Positions 1 to 5,073 of a stretch of DNA of 9,401 bases are shown piece after piece. The position numbers and the translations under genes were made by a program. The notes under the pieces were generated by a model. That model was given only the letters and a program-made list of their open reading frames with translations. It was not told the DNA's origin and made no database searches. This DNA is from Candidatus Poribacteria bacterium. GTDB lineage: Bacteria > Poribacteria > DTPJ01. The stretch spans positions 1-9,401 of the forward strand of contig DTPJ01000375.1 in the NCBI GenBank assembly GCA_011334435.1. The letters run 5' to 3'. Position 1 is the stretch's first letter; every line of letters starts with the position of its first letter.

Positions 1-1
1 A

Positions 2-259
2 AGGCTTGATACAGATAACGTCATAATGGAGGTAGAGGATACTGGTTGTGGTATGTCAGAAGAGGTTAGACAGAGGATTTTTACGCCATATTTCACAACT
101 AAGGAAAAGGGAACAGGTCTTGGAATGGCGATCGTTGCCCAGATCGTTGGGGAACATGGCGGAGAAATCTCCGTCCAAAGCACACAGGGTATCGGAACAA
201 AAGTCACAATTAAGCTAAAGGCGGGCGTTGATGAAAAGATGATCGCCGAAAATGGATAA
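2..259 (+). CDS. Sensor histidine kinase, C-terminal ATP-binding end (partial)
   Basis: This is the 3' end of a two-component sensor kinase gene. The reading frame is open from base 2, with RLDTDNVI preceding the first in-window Met at 26, so that Met is internal and the gene continues to the left. The 85 visible residues hold the end of an HATPase_c domain: the G1 box DTGCGM, an F-box region (FTPYFTTKEKG), and the G2 box GTGLGMAIV, followed by a terminal beta strand ending in TKVTIKL. In this family the domain binds ATP and phosphorylates a conserved His in an upstream dimerisation domain that lies outside the window. The FTPYFTTK...GTGLG style is typical of NtrB/PAS-type kinases. No receiver domain follows; the protein ends about 15 residues after the domain. 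The next gene begins 20 bases downstream on the same strand. The family call is secure, but the signal sensed cannot be known. Confidence 0.93.
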   Translation, partial: RLDTDNVIMEVEDTGCGMSEEVRQRIFTPYFTTKEKGTGLGMAIVAQIVGEHGGEISVQSTQGIGTKVTIKLKAGVDEKMIAENG

Positions 260-266
260 TGTTAAG

Positions 267-272
267 AAAGGA
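267..272 (+). promoter_or_regulatory. Ribosome binding site deciding the PPIase start
   Basis: AAAGGA lies 7 bases upstream of the ATG at 280. This spacing supports 280 as the start rather than the in-frame ATG at 259, which overlaps the kinase stop codon and has no good Shine-Dalgarno sequence at the right distance. Starting at 280 also puts the charged residues MIKK directly before the hydrophobic signal segment. Confidence 0.7.
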
Positions 273-279
273 TAAAACT

Positions 280-939
280 ATGATTAAAAAAACTTTATTG
301 ATGAGTATAATAATGGTGTTAGCAATATCATTGACTTTCATTGCTTGTAAAGATCAGAAGCAAGCGAAACCACCAGAAACATCAACACAAACAACAGTTA
401 ATCCAGCACAAACGACACCTGCAAAACAATCGCCGACAACTGTTGGCAGTGCGAAATCAACTCCAGAAACTCCAAAAATAGACCCTGAGAAAGTCGTAGC
501 GGTTATAGAGATGAAAAAAGGCGGACGGATAGTCTTTGAATTTTATCCAAAAGATGCACCTTTGACCGTTGATAATTTCATCAAATTGGCGAATAAGGGA
601 TTTTATGACGGATTAACATTTCACCGAGTTATACCTAAATTCATGGCACAGGGCGGAGACCCGCTTGGCGATGGCACTGGCGGACCTGGTTATACTATCA
701 AAGATGAGTTTAACTCACGAAAACATGTCGCTGGAACCGTCGCTATGGCTAGGACAATGGAGCCGAATTCTGCTGGAAGCCAATTTTATATCTGCTTTGA
801 ACCTCAACCGCATCTTGACGGTCAATACACTGTTTTTGGACAGGTCATAGAAGGTATGGATGTCGTCAATCAAATTCAACAAGGCGATGTAATGAAAAGG
901 GTTTACATCGCTGATAGGTCGTCAATAACGAAAAAATAA
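280..939 (+). CDS. Cyclophilin-type peptidyl-prolyl cis-trans isomerase, lipoprotein
   Basis: The gene encodes a 219-residue protein from the ATG at 280. Residues 1-22 form a lipoprotein signal peptide (MIKK, hydrophobic core, TFIA) ending at Cys23, the predicted lipidated residue, so the protein should be membrane-anchored on the outer face of the inner membrane or on the outer membrane. Residues 24 to about 70 are a Thr/Pro/Gln/Lys-rich linker. The cyclophilin domain fills about 72-211. It has FHR (Arg116, matching the catalytic Arg55 of human cyclophilin A), FMAQGGDP (Phe121, Met122, Gln124), GSQFYI (Phe169) and HLDGQYTVFG. His178 occupies the position of Trp121 in cyclophilin A, a common bacterial variant. 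The family catalyses cis-trans isomerisation of X-Pro bonds and assists folding of exported proteins. It follows the kinase gene by 20 bases and may be co-transcribed with it. The extracytoplasmic location is inferred from the signal peptide. Confidence 0.93.
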   Translation: MIKKTLLMSIIMVLAISLTFIACKDQKQAKPPETSTQTTVNPAQTTPAKQSPTTVGSAKSTPETPKIDPEKVVAVIEMKKGGRIVFEFYPKDAPLTVDNFIKLANKGFYDGLTFHRVIPKFMAQGGDPLGDGTGGPGYTIKDEFNSRKHVAGTVAMARTMEPNSAGSQFYICFEPQPHLDGQYTVFGQVIEGMDVVNQIQQGDVMKRVYIADRSSITKK

Positions 940-992
940 TAAGATACAGGCAGAACATGAAATCTAATGATTTACAGAATTAAATCTTAATC

Positions 993-998
993 AGGAGG
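993..998 (+). promoter_or_regulatory. Strong Shine-Dalgarno for the propeller protein
   Basis: AGGAGG lies 8 bases before the ATG at 1007. It is a near-consensus site that fixes the start of the repeat-bearing glycosidase-like gene and supports translation of the whole N-terminal repeat region. Confidence 0.8.
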
Positions 999-1006
999 GA
1001 ATTGCT

Positions 1007-2419
1007 ATGGAAGATCAAAAGAAAAAAAGCGAATGGGACGAATGGAAGGATATAGGTCAAAAAATTGAGCAATTAATTAAGCAAGAAATAAAGCAAATAG
1101 CCAAATCAGGCGAACCTCAAAATTGGGTAGAGACGGGCAAGAAAATTGAAGCAAAGATCAGATCACAAATGGCGAAAGCGGCAGGAGCACATCCAGATGC
1201 GAATTGGATTGAGCTTGGCAAAACCGCAGAAGACCGCGTTAAATCCGCTATAAGCAAATGGGCTGGTGCTGAAAAAGATGACGATTGGATAACGATAGGC
1301 AAAAAAACTGACGCCAGAATCAGAGAACAGATAGCTAATGTCGCAGGTGTAGAAGCGGGAAGTGATTGGCTTGAGATCGGGAAAAAATTTAGCGATAAAA
1401 TCAAGTCAAAAATAACCGATTGGTTAGAAGATGATGAGAAGACCAGAAGGAAAAGGCTTGATCAACTATCCGAACCATATCGTAATTGGCATTACTACCC
1501 GGATTTTGTCGTCCATCCAAGCCCAAGAGATGGCTTAAACTTCTCTTCGGTTGATTGTCCGTTAGTATGGAAACTAAACGATCAATGGCAGATGTGGTAC
1601 ACAGGATTTGATGGACGGGGTTATCAGACCGCATTGGCAGTCAGTGATGATCTTATCAATTGGGAGCCAAGAGGGCTTGTTATGGGATTTGGCAAAGAGG
1701 GTGCTTTTGACTATGGCGGAGTTACTTTTGGCGGTGCTTTATTTGAATCTTACGACATCAAAGCCCCTAGGACACTTAAAAAGTGGAATAATAAATATTG
1801 GGTCCTTTATGGCTGTTATCCTAAACAGGGCGGATATGAGATAAGACCCGGGGCGCAAGGTGCCGCTTGGAGTGAAGACGCGGTCAATTGGCATCGTGCC
1901 TCTGATTATCCGATACTTTCAATAAAAGGTGCAAGCGAATGGGAAAAGGATTGTATTTATCAACCATGGCTATTAGAACATGAGGGGAAATTCTGGAACT
2001 TTTATAATGCTGCTAATGGTGCGATTGAACAGACAGGAGTCGCTACCTCAGCTGATATGCTTACTTGGTATCGCTACCCCGGAAATCCGATTGTCCGCAA
2101 TAGACCCGGAGGCTATGACGAGAAGTTTTGCTCCGATCCGAAGGTGTTTCAAGATGGCGATCATTGGGTCATGTTCTATTTCGGCGTAGGACGAGGCGGG
2201 GCGCATATAATGATCGCATTTTCGCAGGATTTGCTCAATTGGGAATCACATCCAGAACCGTTATATAAAGCTGGTGGAAATCCAAGCGGGTTAGATAAAA
2301 CCTATGCCCACAAAGTATCATTAGTTTACAACGATCAAAATGACACATTCTATATGTTTTATTGTGCTGTCGGCGAGAAAGGCAGAGGTATTGGTCTTAT
2401 AACAAGCAAGCCGATATAA
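1007..2419 (+). CDS. Five-bladed beta-propeller glycosidase-like protein (GH43/GH32/GH130-type fold) with N-terminal 27-residue repeats
   Basis: This 470-residue protein has no signal peptide and is probably cytoplasmic. Residues 12-146 are five gap-free 27-residue repeats with the pattern W-x-x-x-G-K/Q-K, predicted to be charged helices. Residues about 147-160 are a basic linker. Residues about 165-470 look like a five-bladed propeller of the GH43/GH32/GH130 superfamily, with recurring blade motifs: WQMWYTG (194-200) then ALAVSDDLINWE, KYWVLYG then AAWSEDAVNWH, KFWNFYNA then GVATSADMLTWY, HWVMFYFG then IMIAFSQDLLNWE, and FYMFYCA then GIGLITS. Family members hydrolyse or phosphorolyse glycosides using carboxylates near the central channel. 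Candidates here are Asp183 (SVDCP), Glu311 or Glu313, and Asp377 (SDPKVF), but I cannot assign them firmly. The following gene, 42 bases downstream, is a sugar-type oxidoreductase, which fits carbohydrate metabolism. The fold is likely; the exact family and substrate are unknown, and a non-catalytic propeller is possible. Confidence 0.75.
   Translation: MEDQKKKSEWDEWKDIGQKIEQLIKQEIKQIAKSGEPQNWVETGKKIEAKIRSQMAKAAGAHPDANWIELGKTAEDRVKSAISKWAGAEKDDDWITIGKKTDARIREQIANVAGVEAGSDWLEIGKKFSDKIKSKITDWLEDDEKTRRKRLDQLSEPYRNWHYYPDFVVHPSPRDGLNFSSVDCPLVWKLNDQWQMWYTGFDGRGYQTALAVSDDLINWEPRGLVMGFGKEGAFDYGGVTFGGALFESYDIKAPRTLKKWNNKYWVLYGCYPKQGGYEIRPGAQGAAWSEDAVNWHRASDYPILSIKGASEWEKDCIYQPWLLEHEGKFWNFYNAANGAIEQTGVATSADMLTWYRYPGNPIVRNRPGGYDEKFCSDPKVFQDGDHWVMFYFGVGRGGAHIMIAFSQDLLNWESHPEPLYKAGGNPSGLDKTYAHKVSLVYNDQNDTFYMFYCAVGEKGRGIGLITSKPI
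1040..1444 (+). repeat. Five in-frame tandem repeats, 81 bp (27 residues) each
   Basis: The units are at 1040-1120, 1121-1201, 1202-1282, 1283-1363 and 1364-1444, with no gaps between them. They begin EWKDIGQK, NWVETGKK, NWIELGKT, DWITIGKK and DWLEIGKK. The Trp at position 2, the Gly at 6 and the Lys at 7 or 8 are kept, followed by alternating basic and hydrophobic residues (for example AKIRSQM, DRVKSAI, ARIREQI, DKIKSKI). The DNA copies have diverged more than the protein pattern, so the array is old and appears to be held by selection on the protein. Confidence 0.9.
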
Positions 2420-2450
2420 TCTTTTGAATTAACAAGATTTAGTGTCAATT

Positions 2451-2455
2451 AGGAG
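2451..2455 (+). promoter_or_regulatory. Shine-Dalgarno of the oxidoreductase gene
   Basis: AGGAG lies 6 bases before the ATG at 2462, in the 42-base spacer after the propeller gene. It supports the chosen start, with separate initiation inside a probable shared transcript. Confidence 0.75.
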
Positions 2456-2461
2456 AATCTT

Positions 2462-3556
2462 ATGTCTGATAAAAAACTTGGAGTCTTAATTCATGGTGCA
2501 GGACGCATCTCTACGCAGTATATTAAAGCGTTCAACAATAATCCAAATACTGAAATTGTCGCTGTTTCCAGTCGTAGAATTGAAAGCTGTAAACAACGTG
2601 TAGAGGAAGCAGGCTTAAAAAATGTTGAATTATATACCGATTATGAAAAGGCACTAAAACAAGATAACGTTGATATTGTCGCTATTTGCACTCCACAGCA
2701 TCTCCATTGTGAAAATACAATATCCGCATCAGAAGCAAAGAAACATATAGTCATAGAAAAACCTGTTGCCATAAATCTTGATGAGCTAAAAGCTATGAGA
2801 GATGCTGTCCGAAAAGCTAATGTGAAGACAATTGTTGGGTTTGTCCTCCGTTGGAATCCGCTTTTTGAGACACTAAAAGCAATGATAGCTGATAACGCCT
2901 TTGGCAATATATACTTTGTTGAGGTAGATTATCAGAATTATATTAATAGCTGGTGGTCGGGATATGAAGCGGTTCGGAAAAAAGAAACTGGCGTAAGTGC
3001 ATCATTAGTTGGCGGTGTCCATGCTATTGATGCTCTAAGATGGTTTGCTGGTCGCGGTAGATATAAGTCTGCAAAGCCGATTGAGGTTTTCGCATATAAA
3101 GGCGGTTTTCGTATGGGAAAGACAGAGGCTTATGTTAAAGATGCCCATAGATGGCGAGACGGAGCTAAACCATTAGAATATGAAGCATTTGAGATCGGAC
3201 TCGTCAAGTTTGATAATGATATATTAGGAAAATTCTCAACTAATTCTGAATGTATAATGCCTTACTCTTTCCCAATTGAGATTTTCGGAGACAGAGGCTC
3301 AGTAAAGGATAACCGTATATGGTCGCATAAATACCCGGGTCAAACTGGCTGGGTTGAAATACCGACGATTATGCCTGAAAGCGGAGATGTTAGACATCAT
3401 CCATTTCAAGCAGAGGTAGATCATTTCGTAGATTGCATATTAAATGATAAGGAATCTCATTGCAATCTTGAAGATGCGGTTTTAACACATGAGATCGCCT
3501 TTGCTTGTTTGATGTGTTATGAAACAGGCGAACCGATAAAACTTCCGCTTTTATAG
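2462..3556 (+). CDS. Gfo/Idh/MocA family NAD(P)-dependent oxidoreductase
   Basis: This 364-residue protein has the usual length for the family. The N-terminal Rossmann fold shows GVLIHGAGRIS (Gly12, Gly14) for dinucleotide binding, then the VSSR end of strand 2, VAICTPQHLH at about 73-82, and the hallmark EKP motif (Glu99-Lys100-Pro101), where the Lys is catalytic in relatives. The C-terminal alpha/beta domain carries GGVHAIDALRW (184-194), which matches the substrate-site G-x-H-x-x-D motif through His187 and Asp190. The Asp usually found four residues before this His is Val183 here. Family enzymes oxidise or reduce sugars, inositols and sugar derivatives, or use NAD transiently in glycosidases. 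There is no signal peptide, so it is cytoplasmic. It lies 42 bases after the propeller gene on the same strand, suggesting one pathway. The substrate is unknown. It ends 16 bases before the stop codon of a convergent gene. Confidence 0.92.
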   Translation: MSDKKLGVLIHGAGRISTQYIKAFNNNPNTEIVAVSSRRIESCKQRVEEAGLKNVELYTDYEKALKQDNVDIVAICTPQHLHCENTISASEAKKHIVIEKPVAINLDELKAMRDAVRKANVKTIVGFVLRWNPLFETLKAMIADNAFGNIYFVEVDYQNYINSWWSGYEAVRKKETGVSASLVGGVHAIDALRWFAGRGRYKSAKPIEVFAYKGGFRMGKTEAYVKDAHRWRDGAKPLEYEAFEIGLVKFDNDILGKFSTNSECIMPYSFPIEIFGDRGSVKDNRIWSHKYPGQTGWVEIPTIMPESGDVRHHPFQAEVDHFVDCILNDKESHCNLEDAVLTHEIAFACLMCYETGEPIKLPLL

Positions 3557-3572
3557 AATTCAAGATATTTTC

Positions 3573-4793
3573 TTATCCATAGACCTCATCAATTACCTGA
3601 CGGGCTAATTTCACCCAATTACGTATGCGATTAGGGTCTCTTTGCACTGTCTCCACATCTTTTAACGTAATGTCAACATGACAATGCCTTGAAGCAGAGA
3701 GGTCTCGTTTGAGAATTCTTTTTATCCGATCTTCGTCAAAGCCATAGCCGACCATATCAGCGGGGCTTGGACGATAGCTCATTATATAGTCTCTGCCGAT
3801 CTGTTCCGCACATTTGGCGACATCTGCAAACGGAGAAACTGCGATACGTCTGAGATTTGGAATTTTTCTTAATATGTCAATTTTATGTGTAAGGTCTTCA
3901 CAGCAACCATAAGCGGTAAGACCGAACTTGCTCAAAATTGGGATTTGATATTGAAGCAAAAATTCATAGTGCATAGCTGGTGAGACTAATGCAAACTCTT
4001 GTGCTGCCATATAGCCCCACAACTGACTTCGTTTCACTCCGTTATGATTTGGTGCTGGGTCCTCTAATTCCTCTGCGTATGGCATAGCTTGATTTTGATG
4101 ATTACAAAGTCCCCAATCTCCTGCTATTTCTGCCTGATCGTGCATATTAAGTATCGCTTCTGACATAAATGAGACCAACTTATGAAGCCATTCTGGGTTA
4201 TCGCTCATATCCAACATGAAATTCTCTATTCCTCGTAAGTGACCGAGATCGGTAGAAATATCTGCACTCCACATCCTATGTGCAGGACCGCGATCAACGT
4301 TTATTGTTATAATGTCGCCTAATATATCATATACTCGTTGAACGTTCTCCGCAGTCCTTTCTTCGTCAATTTCATGTCTCGGAGTTTGCATCTTTTTTAT
4401 ATCATCCAACTCTTTTATTGGATAATCAAACTTACATGCACCGCCACTTACATTTGGGCTTATTACTTTGGCGCCAATTCCCCAACCAGCGCCCTTATAT
4501 ACTGCGTTAACGGTTATCCAAGGCTCAAAAATTGAGTCATCATTAAACGTATCCCAAAAAAGATGAGACTTAAAAAAGTTCTCATAACTCCTCGCCAAGC
4601 TATCCTCACATTGACATACAGACTCGGGCATTTCGTGCCAAGCAAAGGCTCGGATATAAATAAGTGGTCTATCACCCTTAAAGCTGTTATGCAGTCTCCA
4701 TCTATTTCGTCGTTCTTGTTGTTCTGGCTTATTGCATATATCAAGGTAACGTTTCGCTAAATCACGGAGGATTGATTTATCTTTATCTGTCAA
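3573..4793 (-). CDS. URO-D superfamily protein (uroporphyrinogen decarboxylase-like), paralogue 1
   Basis: This 406-residue protein starts at TTG (4791-4793), placed 6 bases after AAGGAG. The next in-frame Met is near residue 55, so no ATG start is plausible. It matches the divergent URO-D family seen near sugar-utilisation genes rather than true HemE: the N-terminal Arg-containing substrate motif of HemE is absent. Visible landmarks are ERRNRWR (28-33), DDSIFEPWITV, WGIGAKVISPNVSGGA, LRGIENFMLDMSD (186-198), QLWGYMAAQEFALVSP, QIPILSKF, YGCCE (295-299), IPNLRR and HCHVD (370-374). The superfamily includes zinc-thiolate methyltransferases of the MtaA/CmuA type, and the paired Cys297/Cys298 with Cys371 could form such a metal site; that is inference. 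There is no signal peptide. It is clearly paralogous to the gene at 7448-8668. The 280-base gap upstream means it may have its own promoter. Its exact reaction is unknown. Confidence 0.85.
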   Translation of the reverse strand: MTDKDKSILRDLAKRYLDICNKPEQQERRNRWRLHNSFKGDRPLIYIRAFAWHEMPESVCQCEDSLARSYENFFKSHLFWDTFNDDSIFEPWITVNAVYKGAGWGIGAKVISPNVSGGACKFDYPIKELDDIKKMQTPRHEIDEERTAENVQRVYDILGDIITINVDRGPAHRMWSADISTDLGHLRGIENFMLDMSDNPEWLHKLVSFMSEAILNMHDQAEIAGDWGLCNHQNQAMPYAEELEDPAPNHNGVKRSQLWGYMAAQEFALVSPAMHYEFLLQYQIPILSKFGLTAYGCCEDLTHKIDILRKIPNLRRIAVSPFADVAKCAEQIGRDYIMSYRPSPADMVGYGFDEDRIKRILKRDLSASRHCHVDITLKDVETVQRDPNRIRNWVKLARQVIDEVYG

Positions 4794-4799
4794 TTTTTT

Positions 4800-4805
4800 C
4801 TCCTT
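4800..4805 (-). promoter_or_regulatory. Shine-Dalgarno supporting a TTG start
   Basis: Read on the minus strand, AAGGAG is followed by six A residues and then TTG ACA GAT. The ideal spacing, and the lack of any nearby in-frame ATG, make TTG the start of the URO-D-like gene that ends at 3573. Confidence 0.75.
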
Positions 4806-4813
4806 TCAGCAAT

Positions 4814-4926
4814 GAGATTTCTCTACTCTATCAAAATGAAATTTATGTGTCACATTGAACGAAGTGAAGGGTCTCTAACGAAGTGAAGGGTCTTTCTTGA
4901 GATTTCTCTGTTCGCTCAAAATGACA
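4814..4926. repeat. Cluster of direct and inverted copies of a ~28-bp intergenic repeat
   Basis: Three approximately 28-bp units and one partial unit can be aligned. 4814-4841 and 4899-4926 both begin GAGATTTCTCT and contain CAAAATGA. 4848-4875 is an inverted relative beginning TGTCACATTGAACGAA, which resembles the reverse complement of 4899-4926 (TGTCATTTTGAGCGAA). A perfect 17-bp direct repeat, AACGAAGTGAAGGGTCT, occurs at 4858-4874 and 4877-4893 (period 19). The alternating orientation would let a transcript fold into hairpins. It resembles the small TGTCATTCTGAGCGAAG-type repeats scattered between genes in several bacteria. It may be a REP-like or MITE-like element; no transposase or target-site duplication is visible. 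Confidence 0.75.
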
Positions 4927-4928
4927 TT

Positions 4929-4949
4929 GATCAGTAATCAGTGATCAGT
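4929..4949. repeat. Tandem heptamer (RATCAGT) x3
   Basis: GATCAGT, AATCAGT and GATCAGT follow each other without gaps, directly after the 28-bp repeat cluster. The tract also contains TGATCA palindromes. Period 7 and perfect phasing make chance unlikely, but no function is apparent. Confidence 0.8.
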
Positions 4950-4950
4950 C

Positions 4951-4981
4951 AACTTTTAACCTTTAACCTTTAACTTTTAAC
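4951..4981. repeat. Tandem heptamer (AACYTTT) x4 plus AAC
   Basis: Four consecutive heptamers read AACTTTT, AACCTTT, AACCTTT and AACTTTT, ending in a partial AAC. It lies one base after the RATCAGT tract and has the same period but a different sequence. Such simple-sequence heptamers can change copy number by slippage. Confidence 0.85.
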
Positions 4982-5001
4982 TATACTTGTTTTTATATTT
5001 C

Positions 5002-5025
5002 GCTCCTCTGGAGCTTTTGTTTTTT
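5002..5025 (+). terminator. Short hairpin with T-tract (terminator-like, plus-strand sense)
   Basis: GCTCC, loop TCT, GGAGC (5002-5014) is followed by a T-rich run broken once by G (5015-5025). On the plus strand this looks like a minimal intrinsic terminator, yet both flanking genes are on the minus strand, where the T-tract would precede the stem as A residues. The stem is only 5 bp. It could end an unseen plus-strand transcript or belong to the surrounding repeats. Nothing else gene-like is visible in the rest of the 4794-5073 gap. Confidence 0.3.
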
Positions 5026-5073
5026 CTATTGCTTTTATCCTTGAATCTAACAAATTCATTGTTTAAATTTCTG

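Noticed and set aside
259..279. In-frame ATG at 259 as the start of the cyclophilin gene
   Set aside because: It overlaps the kinase stop, lacks a well-placed Shine-Dalgarno sequence, and adds MLRKDKT before a normal lipoprotein signal; the ATG at 280 has AAAGGA 7 bases upstream.
1117..1404. Open frame of 95 codons on the minus strand
   Set aside because: It lies opposite the 27-residue repeats and is open only because of the repeat periodicity. Its product resembles no known protein, and the plus-strand gene has a clear fold and ribosome binding site.
3557..3572. Bidirectional terminator between the convergent genes
   Set aside because: The 16-base spacer has no stem-loop of useful length, and no obvious hairpin with a T-tract was seen in the adjoining coding ends.
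4848..4981. CRISPR array
   Set aside because: The repeats differ in orientation, the 17-bp direct repeat has only a 2-base spacer, and the heptamers have none; there are no regular unique spacers and no cas genes.
4794..5073. Insertion sequence or remnant transposase in the gap
   Set aside because: No transposase-like reading frame, no clear terminal inverted repeats bounding the whole gap, and no target duplication were seen.
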